A stretch of 64,000 nt of DNA from Rhodococcus qingshengii JCM 15477. GTDB taxonomy: Bacteria > Actinomycetota > Actinomycetes > Mycobacteriales > Mycobacteriaceae. Position 1 is the first letter of the stretch. Every line of letters starts with the position of its first letter. Below are positions 52,747 to 61,346 of the stretch, piece by piece. Location of the stretch: contig NZ_CP096563.1 of NCBI RefSeq assembly GCF_023221595.1, forward strand, positions 4,707,001-4,771,000. The letters are read 5' to 3'. A program made the translations under genes and the position numbers. Under the pieces are notes generated by a model. That model worked only from the letters and a program-made list of their open reading frames with translations, did not search any database and was not told the DNA's origin.

Positions 52747-54069
52747 TCAGTTGTACGGCTGCCGCGCGGTTTCGGGGTCGCCGTACGTGATTGCCCGTTC
52801 CCGACGCGTTTTCGACGCCAGGGTTGCGCCCCAGTTGAGCACCGTGCTGGCGCGGTTGCGGAAACCGGCGAGGAACGCGATGTGGATGATTCCCCAGGAC
52901 ACCCATCCGATGAACCCGGACAACTGGACCGGCCCTGCCTGAAGCAACGCGTGGCGTCGCGAAATGTAGGCCGCGGTTCCAAGATCGCGGTACTTGAACG
53001 GTTTTCGGCTGGGCACTCCGTTTTCCACGGTTGCAGCGATCCGGGCACCGGCGTGCCGACCACCCTGCATCGCGACCTCGGCCACCCCGGCAAGTTTGTC
53101 CCGCGACATGAGGTCGCCCACCACGTAGACGTTCGGGTGGCCGGGAACGGTCAGATCGGCTTCCACCTCGATGCGGCCACCGCCGACCTGCTTCACACCC
53201 AGCGCCGTGGCCAGTGCCTCGGCGAACGGCACCGCTTCGACGCCCGCGGTCCACAGAATCGTGCGGGTCTCGTACTGCCGCTTCTCTTTTGTCTTCTTGT
53301 CCGTCGTCTCGATGCTGGTCTCGCACACGTCGGTGACGTGCACGCCGAGGTGAGTCTCGACGCCGATCCCGTCGAGAGTACGTTTGGCGGCGGCCGAGAG
53401 CTTGCGACTGAACGAAGGGAGCACCCGATCGTCGCCGTGGAAGAGCAGTACCCTTGCCTCGTCCGGGTCGATGGACCGGAACTCGTTGGTGAGCGCGTGC
53501 ATCGCCAATTCGCGGATCTGTCCGGCTAATTCGACGCCGGTGGGTCCGCCGCCCGCCACGGCGAATGTCAGCCACGGTCGACGTTCTTCCGCAGTCGGGA
53601 GCGATTCGGCCATCTCGAACGCAGCAATGAGACTGCGCCTGATCGCCAAAGCGTCGTCGAGGGTTTTCATGCCGGGCGCCCATTTGATGAACTCGTCCTG
53701 GCCGTGGTAGGACTGGCGCATTCCGGCCGCCACGATCAGGTAGTCGTACGGCAGTTCGAAGGTCGACCCGTCGAAGCGACTGGCAGTCAGTATCCCGGCG
53801 TCCGCGTCCACCGACTTGGCCTCGCCCAGAACGACGTTCGTGTTCTTGTTGTCCTCGAGCAGATGCCGCAGCGGACTTGCGATCTGCCCTTCGGAGAGCA
53901 GACCCGTGGCGCACTGGTAGAGCAGGGGCTGGAAGACGTGGCTGGTCCCTCGGTCGATCAGAACCACCTCGACGTCGGCCTTCTTGAGCCGTCTCGCTGC
54001 GTACAGTCCACCGAAGCCGCCACCGACGATCACTACGCGGGGCTTACCGTTCGAGATGTGGATGCTCAT
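52747..54069 (-). CDS. ndh: Type II NADH dehydrogenase (NDH-2)
   Basis: 440-residue membrane-associated flavoprotein passing electrons from NADH to menaquinone without proton pumping. FAD site VVIVGGGFGGLYAARRL, NADH site FAVAGGGPTGVELAGQI, FAD C-terminal motif PNVYVVGDLM, and the C-terminal SGFIGWVSWGIIHIAFLAGFRNR membrane-binding helix. ATG 54069 overlaps the SDR stop, so the two may be coupled. Confidence 0.92.
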   Translation of the reverse strand: MSIHISNGKPRVVIVGGGFGGLYAARRLKKADVEVVLIDRGTSHVFQPLLYQCATGLLSEGQIASPLRHLLEDNKNTNVVLGEAKSVDADAGILTASRFDGSTFELPYDYLIVAAGMRQSYHGQDEFIKWAPGMKTLDDALAIRRSLIAAFEMAESLPTAEERRPWLTFAVAGGGPTGVELAGQIRELAMHALTNEFRSIDPDEARVLLFHGDDRVLPSFSRKLSAAAKRTLDGIGVETHLGVHVTDVCETSIETTDKKTKEKRQYETRTILWTAGVEAVPFAEALATALGVKQVGGGRIEVEADLTVPGHPNVYVVGDLMSRDKLAGVAEVAMQGGRHAGARIAATVENGVPSRKPFKYRDLGTAAYISRRHALLQAGPVQLSGFIGWVSWGIIHIAFLAGFRNRASTVLNWGATLASKTRRERAITYGDPETARQPYN

Positions 54070-54821
54070 CAGACAAACCTCGCTGTCACGGAGTTGGGCA
54101 GGAATCGTTGGGCCGCATCTATCCCTTGCCACTTGAGGCCGGGTAGCGCCGCTCGGGTGGTTTCCTTCTCGATGGCGTCGACCATGGCACTGACGCCTTC
54201 GTCCAAACTGGCCATGAGCGCTGCGTCGTCGCCGGCGCCGGCGGACATGTCGGTCTTGATGAAGCCCGGCAGCAGCGTGGTGACCCGAATAGGTGTGCGC
54301 GCCAACTCGATACTGAGCGCCTCACCCAGCGCCGCTACTCCCGCCTTGCTCGCCGAATAGGCCGCCTTGGGCCCGGGTAGCCCCCGATCCGCGCTGATCG
54401 AAGACACGAGAACCAGGTGTCCGGCGTCCTGCGCGCGAAAGATCTCGAGCGCAGCTTCACACTGCGACAGCGCACCGACAAAATTCGTCTGCGCTGTTGC
54501 GAGATTCGCGTGCGCTTTTCCGGTTCCGATCTTCGCGCCCTTGCCGAGCCCGGCGTTGACGATCACCCGGTCCAGGCCACCCAACTCGTCGCGCAGCTCA
54601 CCGAAAACCCGGACGACGGAATCGTGTTCGGTCACATCGAGTTCGCGCACGGCGACGCTGATCGACGGGTACTGCGCCACCAGCTCCCCACGCAGCGTGT
54701 CGAGACGATCCGTCCGCCGGGCACACAACGCGAGGTCGCGACCGGCCGCGGCGAATCTCCTGGCCATCTCCTCACCCAGACCCGAACTCGCACCGGTGAT
54801 CAAAATCTTCTGCCGCGTCAT
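54069..54821 (-). CDS. Short-chain dehydrogenase/reductase
   Basis: 250 residues from ATG 54821. Cofactor motif TGASSGLG (about 9-16), NNAG-type VNAGLGKG, catalytic Ser (VSSISADRG), Tyr155 and Lys159 (YSASKAG). The substrate is unknown. The long in-frame extension to 55424 runs antisense through the flavoprotein gene and is rejected. It is divergent from the disulfide-type flavoprotein with 82 bases between. Confidence 0.9.
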   Translation of the reverse strand: MTRQKILITGASSGLGEEMARRFAAAGRDLALCARRTDRLDTLRGELVAQYPSISVAVRELDVTEHDSVVRVFGELRDELGGLDRVIVNAGLGKGAKIGTGKAHANLATAQTNFVGALSQCEAALEIFRAQDAGHLVLVSSISADRGLPGPKAAYSASKAGVAALGEALSIELARTPIRVTTLLPGFIKTDMSAGAGDDAALMASLDEGVSAMVDAIEKETTRAALPGLKWQGIDAAQRFLPNSVTARFV

Positions 54822-54903
54822 GGGTGCAACTGTAACCATCATCGAGTTCTCGTACCCGGCGGTAACCGAGCGAACTCGGACCGATCCGACATACCGTGGA
54901 GGC

Positions 54904-56313
54904 ATGACCGACGAATTCGATGTCATCGTGATCGGCGGTGGGCCCGCCGGCGAGAACGCCGCCGCGTACGCCATCGCCGGAAGTAATCGCACCGCCGCAA
55001 TCGTGGAACACGAACTGGTCGGCGGTGAATGCTCGTATTGGGCCTGTATGCCCAGCAAGGCACTACTGCGCCCGGGGCAGGTCCTCGAGGCGGCCGACGC
55101 CTTGCCCGGGATCCCGGCCGGACCGCTGGACGTCGATGCCATTCTGAAACGGCGCGACTCGTTCACCCACAACCACGACGACTCGTCCCAGGTCGACTGG
55201 GCAACCTCCGCGGGCATCACCGTGATCAAAGGCCACGGGGTCATCGACGGCGAGCGAGCAGTGACCGTCGACGGGACCCGTAAGCTCCGTGCCCGCCAGG
55301 CCGTCGTACTCGCCACGGGAACGACCGCCACCGTCCCGAAGACACCGGGATTGCGCGAGGCACTCCCGTGGACCTCGCGCGACGCCACCAACCTGCACGA
55401 GGTTCCGTCGCGAGTGGCGGTCATCGGCGGCGGAGTGGTCGCAACGGAGTGCGCAACGTGGTTGTCGTCGTTCGGCGCTCACGTGACGTTGCTCGTGAGG
55501 GGCGATGCTCTGTTGAAATCAGCAGAACCGTTTGCCGGAACGATGGTGGCCGAAGCACTCGGCGCCCGCGGTGTGGACGTTCGACTGAGCACTGCCGTCA
55601 ACTCGGTCTCACGCCCCGATGCCAAGGACACCGGCGAAGGTCACATCCACGGTGGACCCGTCAGCATCGAGACATCGTCCGGCGTGATCGAAGTCGACGA
55701 GGTCATCGTCGCGGCGGGCCGCGGGCCGACATCGGCCGATCTCGGCTTGTCCGTCATCGGCCTCGAGGACGGCAAGTACGTCACCACTGACGATCACCTC
55801 TGTGCCCAAGGTGAGTGGCTCTACGCCGTCGGCGACATCAACGGTCGTTCTCCCCTCACCCACATGGGCAAGTATCAGGCGAGAGTCTGCGGAGACGTCA
55901 TCGCCGCGCGGGCCGAGAGCCGCGGACTCAGGGGACCTCGGTACACGGCGTCGGCGGACAACGGACAGGTCCCCCAGGTGGTGTTCACCTCACCCGAAAT
56001 CGCCTGGGTGGGACGCACCGAGAAGAAAGCTCGCGACGACGGCTACGACGTCGAAGTCGTGGAGATCGAACTCGCCGTCGCGGGATCTTCGCTGCTGCGC
56101 GACGACTACTCGGGGCGCGCGAAGTTGGTGATCGACAAGGCCACCGACGTGATCCTCGGCGCTACCTTCGCCGGGCCCGAAGTATCCGAGCTGGTGCATG
56201 CGGCGACAATCGCGGTCGTCGGCGCCGTACCACTGGAAACTCTCTGGCATGCGGTGCCCTCGTATCCGACGGTCAGTGAAGTCTGGCTTCGATTGCTGGA
56301 GGCTCGCCGCTGA
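54904..56313 (+). CDS. Pyridine nucleotide-disulfide oxidoreductase, non-canonical catalytic end
   Basis: 469-residue FAD/NAD(P) flavoprotein of the lipoamide dehydrogenase/mercuric reductase family. FAD motif VIVIGGGPAGENAAAYA, redox-active pair Cys43-Cys48 (GGECSYWACMPSKAL), NAD(P) motif VAVIGGGVVATECATWL and LYAVGDINGRSPLTH. At the C-terminal dimer site the usual HPT-x-SE reads YPTVSE with Tyr454 in place of the base His. The substrate is therefore unclear; a quinone or disulfide reductase is possible. It is divergent from the SDR. Confidence 0.85.
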   Translation: MTDEFDVIVIGGGPAGENAAAYAIAGSNRTAAIVEHELVGGECSYWACMPSKALLRPGQVLEAADALPGIPAGPLDVDAILKRRDSFTHNHDDSSQVDWATSAGITVIKGHGVIDGERAVTVDGTRKLRARQAVVLATGTTATVPKTPGLREALPWTSRDATNLHEVPSRVAVIGGGVVATECATWLSSFGAHVTLLVRGDALLKSAEPFAGTMVAEALGARGVDVRLSTAVNSVSRPDAKDTGEGHIHGGPVSIETSSGVIEVDEVIVAAGRGPTSADLGLSVIGLEDGKYVTTDDHLCAQGEWLYAVGDINGRSPLTHMGKYQARVCGDVIAARAESRGLRGPRYTASADNGQVPQVVFTSPEIAWVGRTEKKARDDGYDVEVVEIELAVAGSSLLRDDYSGRAKLVIDKATDVILGATFAGPEVSELVHAATIAVVGAVPLETLWHAVPSYPTVSEVWLRLLEARR

Positions 56314-56336
56314 CGCGCTCCCGAAGTACGTATAGT
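56309..56336 (+). promoter_or_regulatory. Promoter giving a probably leaderless esterase mRNA
   Basis: GCTGAC (56309-56314, -35-like) and TATAGT (56331-56336, -10) are 16 bases apart, and the ATG of the first carboxylesterase is only 6 bases after the -10. The message would start at or next to the A of the ATG. No ribosome-binding site is present, which agrees. Confidence 0.55.
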
Positions 56337-56342
56337 CGCGAC

Positions 56343-57872
56343 ATGGCGTCCGACATACTTGTGACCACGGCCGACGGCACCCTGCGCGGCCGCCGGGTGG
56401 GAAAACTTCGTGCCTGGCGCGGAATTCCCTACGCCCGGCCGCCGGTCGGAACACTGCGTCTGACGCGACCACAGCCGGTCACGCCGTGGATCGGAGAACG
56501 CGACGCGACCAGGTTCGGCGACGCGTCTGTCCAACACAAGAAGGGGCTGTTGCTCGCGCCCGGGAAGTACCAGCCGAGCAGCGAGGACTGCCTGACGCTC
56601 AACGTGCTCGCCCCCGCGAACACCGGCAATACTCCGCGTCCCGTCATGGTTTTCATCCACGGTGGGGCAAACACCATCGGGACCTCGGCCACCGGCTTGT
56701 ACTCGGGCGTGTCCCTCGTCGAACGCGGCGACGTCGTCTACGTCTCGATCAACTACCGACTCGGCGCTCTGGGCTACCTCGATTTCACCCCGTTCTCCAC
56801 ATCCGAGCGCGTATTCGACTCCAACCTCGGACTGCGCGATCAGGTCGCGGCCCTGCAGTGGGTGCAACGCAACATCGCCGCCTTCGGTGGGGATCCTGAA
56901 AAAGTCACGATTTTCGGTGAATCCGCCGGAGCCACCGCCGTCACCACCCTGATGGCGACTCCGGCCGCCAAGGGACTCTTTGCCCGCGCTATCGCCGAGA
57001 GTTCGGCTCCGGATCTGGTCTCGAGCACGCAGCGATCGCATGCCTGGGGCGCGCGTTTCGTCGAGATCCTCAATTCAGGCCTACCACCCGCGAAGGCCCT
57101 GACCTCGGCGACAGCCGTCGAATTGGGCAGAGCCGGAAGCAGACTGGGCGCCGAGGTACTCGCGAACACACCTGGACTACATCCCTTCGGACCGGTCGTC
57201 GACGGCGACTTCCTCCCCCGCTCCCCCTTGGACGCATTCAAAGAAGGATCGGCACACCAGGTGCCGATGATCATCGGCACCAACAGACGGGAGGGGACGC
57301 TGTTCCCGAAGGTGCTCGACGCACTTCCGACCAACCCGTCGCGCATCGACACCATGTTTGCCCTCACCGATCCCGAGGCCGGGAAGCGCATCCTCGCAAC
57401 CTATCCCGGCTACCCGGACGAGCAGTCCGCGATCGACGTCGGCGGAGACGTCACGTTCTGGCACCCGTCCGTGGAGTTGATGCAAGCGCACGCACAATCG
57501 GCGCCGACGTACGCCTACCGATTCGACTTCGCGCCGACGATGATGCGCTGGCTCGGCCTCGACGCCACACACGGATTCGAGATGTTTGCAGTCTTCGGCA
57601 TCGGTGACACCCTTGTCGGGCGCGGCCTCACCCTTCCCGGCGGTCGACGCGGACTGCGCGCAGTCACCGAATCTGTTCAGGGACACTGGCTTCACTTCGC
57701 CGAGCACGGCTCGCCGCGCGGATCGTGGCCGCGCTACGAGGGGCAGGAGCGTCGGACCATGATCTTCGACGAGATCGTCCGCGTCGAGAACGATCCCAGA
57801 CGTGAACAACGCTTGGCCTGGGCGGGATACAGCGGTTACCGTAGCCACGGCACCGACATCTCCCTACCGTGA
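56343..57872 (+). CDS. Type B carboxylesterase 1
   Basis: 509 residues. N-terminal GIPYARPPVGTLRL, SEDCLTLNV, oxyanion hole FIHGGANTIG and nucleophile elbow FGESAGA (Ser194) identify a carboxylesterase/lipase-type alpha/beta hydrolase. Glu/Asp and His of the triad are expected near NRREGTLF and ATHGFEM. No signal peptide, so probably cytoplasmic. Its end overlaps the next esterase (GTGA). The two proteins are clearly related along their length. Confidence 0.88.
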   Translation: MASDILVTTADGTLRGRRVGKLRAWRGIPYARPPVGTLRLTRPQPVTPWIGERDATRFGDASVQHKKGLLLAPGKYQPSSEDCLTLNVLAPANTGNTPRPVMVFIHGGANTIGTSATGLYSGVSLVERGDVVYVSINYRLGALGYLDFTPFSTSERVFDSNLGLRDQVAALQWVQRNIAAFGGDPEKVTIFGESAGATAVTTLMATPAAKGLFARAIAESSAPDLVSSTQRSHAWGARFVEILNSGLPPAKALTSATAVELGRAGSRLGAEVLANTPGLHPFGPVVDGDFLPRSPLDAFKEGSAHQVPMIIGTNRREGTLFPKVLDALPTNPSRIDTMFALTDPEAGKRILATYPGYPDEQSAIDVGGDVTFWHPSVELMQAHAQSAPTYAYRFDFAPTMMRWLGLDATHGFEMFAVFGIGDTLVGRGLTLPGGRRGLRAVTESVQGHWLHFAEHGSPRGSWPRYEGQERRTMIFDEIVRVENDPRREQRLAWAGYSGYRSHGTDISLP

Positions 57873-59341
57873 CGAGCCCCCTCGAGATCACTCTCGATTC
57901 CGGGGTCGTACGCGGGCGCCTCGATCGAGGACTGCGCACCTGGCGAGCAATCCCCTACGCGGCGGCCCCGACCGGTCCTCGGAGATTTCGCGCACCGCAG
58001 CCGGTCGAGGCTTGGAATGGTGTCCGCCCGGCGGAAGCATTCGGCTCTCCGTCTCCGCAGCGCAAGAGCAATTTCGACGAGAACTCACTCTTCGTCAATG
58101 TCGTGGCCCCGCAGGTACCGTCGGATTCGTTGCGACCGGTCATGGTTTTCATTCACGGCGGCGCGTACAACGGCGGGAATCCGTCGACGCCCATGTACCG
58201 CGGAACGAGCCTGGTCGAACGTGGCGACATCGTCTACGTCTCGATCCAATATCGCCTCGGCGCGTTGGGCTACCTCGATTTCAGTGAATATTCCACTGCG
58301 GAAAGATCATTCGAGACGAACCTCGGATTGCGCGATCAGATCGCCGCGATGACGTGGGTCCAACGCAACATCGCCGCTTTCGGCGGCGACCCGAACGCCG
58401 TCACCGTCTTCGGTGAATCGTCCGGCGCCAACGCGGTCACCACTCTGATGGCAACGCCGGCGGCACGAGGGCTGTTCGCCCGGGCCATCGCTCAAAGTCC
58501 GCCGGCTGCTTCGGCATACGGAAAAGAGCGAGCGCACCGTTGGGCACGCGAGTTCCTCGAGATCGCACAGGCTCCGGATACCGATCCGGGATCGTGGCTG
58601 CGCTCCGCTTCGGTGAAGGACCTGGTCGCTGCCGGCGAAGAACTTGCGCGCCGCGGCGCGGACGAAGAACCCGGAACGCGGGCATTTGCCCCCGTGGTGG
58701 GTGACGACGTCCTTCCCGAACACCCGCTCGACGTGTTCGCCGCCGGACGCGCCCACCCCGTTCCGCTGCTCGTCGGTTCGAATCTCCACGAGGGAAGAAT
58801 CTTCCCGCGCGTTCTCGACATCTTGCCTACCGACCCGGTTCGGATCGAGAAGATGTTCTCCCACACCACCCCTGAAGTGAAAGCACGTGCGCTCGCGGCG
58901 TATCCCACGTATCCGCACCGGTTTGCTGCCGCAGATCTCGGCGGCGACATCACGTTCTGGGAGCCCGCGATACTCTGCGCACAGGGTCATTGCCAGGTAG
59001 CTCCTACCTACAGTTACCGCTACGATTTTGCGCCTCGCCTGCTCAGACTCGTCGGCATGGGCGCTACCCACGCCACCGAATTGCTTGCGGTCTTCGGGCG
59101 TTCGGATGCACTCACCGCGGCCTTGACCGCGGTCGGTGGGCGCCGCGGACTGACTGCGGTGACCTCCACCATGCAGCGCCACTGGATCCATTTCGCCCGC
59201 CACGGAGTGCCGGACCGGGATTGGCCCGCCTACTCCGTACCGGAGCGGCAAACAATGATCTTCGACGAGACGTCCCGAGTGGAGAACGACCCGATGGGTG
59301 AGCGTCGACGGGCTTGGATCGGCTACGAGCACAGGCGCTGA
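57869..59341 (+). CDS. Type B carboxylesterase 2 (tandem paralogue)
   Basis: 490 residues, GTG start overlapping the first esterase stop. Oxyanion hole FIHGGAYNGG and nucleophile Ser184 (FGESSGAN) are conserved. The family block EDCLTLNV reads ENSLFVNVV, and the spacer between residues 55 and 75 is shorter than in copy 1, so it has diverged. Co-translation suggests joint use on a common class of esters. Confidence 0.88.
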   Translation: MTSPLEITLDSGVVRGRLDRGLRTWRAIPYAAAPTGPRRFRAPQPVEAWNGVRPAEAFGSPSPQRKSNFDENSLFVNVVAPQVPSDSLRPVMVFIHGGAYNGGNPSTPMYRGTSLVERGDIVYVSIQYRLGALGYLDFSEYSTAERSFETNLGLRDQIAAMTWVQRNIAAFGGDPNAVTVFGESSGANAVTTLMATPAARGLFARAIAQSPPAASAYGKERAHRWAREFLEIAQAPDTDPGSWLRSASVKDLVAAGEELARRGADEEPGTRAFAPVVGDDVLPEHPLDVFAAGRAHPVPLLVGSNLHEGRIFPRVLDILPTDPVRIEKMFSHTTPEVKARALAAYPTYPHRFAAADLGGDITFWEPAILCAQGHCQVAPTYSYRYDFAPRLLRLVGMGATHATELLAVFGRSDALTAALTAVGGRRGLTAVTSTMQRHWIHFARHGVPDRDWPAYSVPERQTMIFDETSRVENDPMGERRRAWIGYEHRR

Positions 59342-59348
59342 AGCCCGA

Positions 59349-59774
59349 TCAGAAGAACTGACCTTTCACGAAACCTGCGAGTAGGACGGCAAATCCGCCC
59401 ACCTCACCGAGGATCAGCAGAAACATCCCGAGGTGCAGGGGCGGACCGGCGGACTCGAACTGATTGTCGGTGTCCTTCATCGCACCGTGAGCGATGTAGC
59501 TGAATATCGCTGCGAGAAAGAAGAACACGACCACTGCGGCACTGGTCAGGTTGATCCACGTCGGCCACGCACTGAGTTCGACGAACACCGCGATCAGCAG
59601 CGTCGCAAACGAGTACATCAGGGCAGCGCGGTGTGCGATGTCGACATACGGATGGGCGAGGTGATTGTCCGAAGTGGCCATCTGTCGGTATTTCCAGATT
59701 CCCAGGCACAGGGAGAGAAGGAAGATCAGACCGGCCGCGAGAAGCGTCAGTGTCGTGTCGATCCCCAGCGTCAT
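59349..59774 (-). CDS. Four-helix membrane protein of unknown function
   Basis: 141 residues with four hydrophobic helices (for example LTLLAAGLIFLLSLCLGIWKY at the start and LHLGMFLLILGEVGGFAVLLAG at the end). HPYVDIAHRAALMYSFATLL and AHGAMKDTDNQF form the loops. I do not recognise the family. The ATG overlaps the XRE-cupin stop by four bases, so the regulator and this protein are co-translated. It converges on esterase 2. Confidence 0.72.
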   Translation of the reverse strand: MTLGIDTTLTLLAAGLIFLLSLCLGIWKYRQMATSDNHLAHPYVDIAHRAALMYSFATLLIAVFVELSAWPTWINLTSAAVVVFFFLAAIFSYIAHGAMKDTDNQFESAGPPLHLGMFLLILGEVGGFAVLLAGFVKGQFF

Positions 59775-60361
59775 CTGCCCACCCCGCAGTGCGTTTCCAG
59801 CGAGTCACCGCTGGGTGATCCAGCCGAAGGCTTGTCGTAGACGACAACCAGCACCACCGCACGATCCGCCGACACCGACCGCATCCGGTGCGGCGTATTC
59901 GCGTCGAAGTACAAGCTGTCGCCGGCATCGAGGTGCATCGTCTGCCCGGGGATTTCGAATTCTACGGATCCGGAATGCACGAACACGAACTCCTCTCCCG
60001 TGTGGTCCATGAACTTGGGACCCATCACCGAGGCCGGATGAACCACGAACGGCTGCATGGCCTTTCCGACCAGTGAGGGCGCGATCGGATCGTAGACGGA
60101 AGACTGCACGGAGTTGGCCGGGTCGATCACGCGGTCCTTCGCGCGCACGATCGTCATGGCATTTCCCTCCATACTGTCCGAGAACAGTTGCCCCACATCG
60201 GCGTCGAGCACACGCGCAATCTTGAGTGCCACCGCGATCGACGGGGTACTGATACCCCGCTCGACCTTGGAGAGATAGCTCTTCGTCAGACCGGTCTGCT
60301 CGGCCAGGCCCTCGAGCGTCAGACCGGCGCGACGCCGATGTGTTCGCAAAAACGCTGCCAT
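59771..60361 (-). CDS. XRE-family regulator with C-terminal cupin sensor
   Basis: 196 residues. The N-terminal HTH (GLTLEGLAEQTGLTKSYLSK then VERGISTPS) is followed by a cupin domain with GEEFVFVHSGSVEFEI and the second half DAGDSLYFDANTPHRM, whose His and Glu residues could bind metal or ligand. Such regulators often control metabolism of a small polar ligand. It is divergent from the aldolase/DapA-like operon, and GACAC-type dyads lie between. Confidence 0.88.
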   Translation of the reverse strand: MAAFLRTHRRRAGLTLEGLAEQTGLTKSYLSKVERGISTPSIAVALKIARVLDADVGQLFSDSMEGNAMTIVRAKDRVIDPANSVQSSVYDPIAPSLVGKAMQPFVVHPASVMGPKFMDHTGEEFVFVHSGSVEFEIPGQTMHLDAGDSLYFDANTPHRMRSVSADRAVVLVVVYDKPSAGSPSGDSLETHCGVGR

Positions 60362-60375
60362 TCGGTTCCCCTCAC

Positions 60376-60388
60376 GAGACTTTGTGTC
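60376..60388. promoter_or_regulatory. Regulator box 1: GAGACTTTGTGTC
   Basis: Near-palindrome GAGAC-TTT-GTGTC, 14 bases upstream of the XRE-cupin ATG. It differs by one base from the box at 60463-60475. Confidence 0.6.
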
Positions 60389-60456
60389 ATCACCCTACCA
60401 ATACATTGACCTGCGGCGATCAGCGATGCAGGAATCGAGGGTTGCGCATTTCCGTC

Positions 60457-60481
60457 CTATATGACACTTTGTGTCTTATAG
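60457..60481. promoter_or_regulatory. Regulator box 2: extended GACAC-TTT-GTGTC dyad
   Basis: Perfect GACAC-TTT-GTGTC at 60463-60475, extended to CTATAT...TTATAG with one mismatch (25 bp in all). It lies 46 bases before the aldolase ATG. A third partial match, GTGAC-N5-GTCAT, follows at 60482-60496. Confidence 0.65.
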
Positions 60482-60527
60482 GTGACTGAATGTCATTGAT
60501 TTCCGGGTCCCGAGAAAGGCACACCCC

Positions 60528-61313
60528 ATGACCGACACGATGCATGCGAGCAAGCAGGAACTCATGGCCACCGCCGAGACGAAGATGCTCACCGAAGTAA
60601 CGACAGGTAGTTGGACTCTTCGACAGAAGATCGCACTGACCTGCCGGGCACTGTCGGACGCCGGCCACGACTCCGGCCTTGCCGGACAGATCTCCGCCCG
60701 CGGTGGGCAGCCAGGAACGTTTGTCACACAGCGACTCGGCCTCGGGTTCGACGAGATCACCGAGGACAACCTCCTGCTCGTCAACGAGGATCTCGAAGTC
60801 CTCGACGGGGAGGGCATGCCGAACCCCGCCAACAGGTTCCACAGTTGGATCTACCGCGCACGACCCGACGTCAACTGCATCGTCCACACACACCCACTAC
60901 ATGCGACGGCGCTGTCGATGCTCGAGATTCCCCTCGTCGTCTCCCAAATGGACATCGCGCCGCTCTACGACGACTGCGCATTTCTCGCCGACTGGCCCGG
61001 GGTTCCCGTGGGAAACGAGGAGGGCGAGATCATTTCGGCTGCACTCGGCGACAAGCGGGCAATTCTGCTCGCCCACCACGGCCAACTCGTCGTCGGCAAC
61101 ACGGTCGAAGAGGCATGCTCTCTCGGGCATCTGATCGAGCGAGCGGCCAGACTGCAGTTGCTGGCGATGGCTGCCGGAGACATCAAGCCGCTACCGCCTC
61201 GCCTGGCGAAGGAGGCACACGATTGGACACTGACTCCTCGGCGCAGCGAGGCGAACTTCGCTTACTACGCCCGTCGCGCTCTCCGCAATCATCCCGACAC
61301 ACTGACCAACTGA
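60528..61313 (+). CDS. Class II aldolase/adducin-domain protein
   Basis: 261 residues. The zinc ligands are visible as His120 and His122 (IVHTHPLHA) and a His in AHHGQLVVG (183/184). The place of the catalytic Glu (family PSSE-x3-H) reads NPANRFH, so the usual base is absent. Relatives include fuculose-phosphate aldolase and decarboxylase-type members. The DapA-like enzyme gene begins 33 bases downstream; both are probably controlled by the XRE-cupin regulator. Confidence 0.85.
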   Translation: MTDTMHASKQELMATAETKMLTEVTTGSWTLRQKIALTCRALSDAGHDSGLAGQISARGGQPGTFVTQRLGLGFDEITEDNLLLVNEDLEVLDGEGMPNPANRFHSWIYRARPDVNCIVHTHPLHATALSMLEIPLVVSQMDIAPLYDDCAFLADWPGVPVGNEEGEIISAALGDKRAILLAHHGQLVVGNTVEEACSLGHLIERAARLQLLAMAAGDIKPLPPRLAKEAHDWTLTPRRSEANFAYYARRALRNHPDTLTN

Positions 61314-61346
61314 CTTTTGTTTCCCACCAACAGAACTGAGAGCCTC

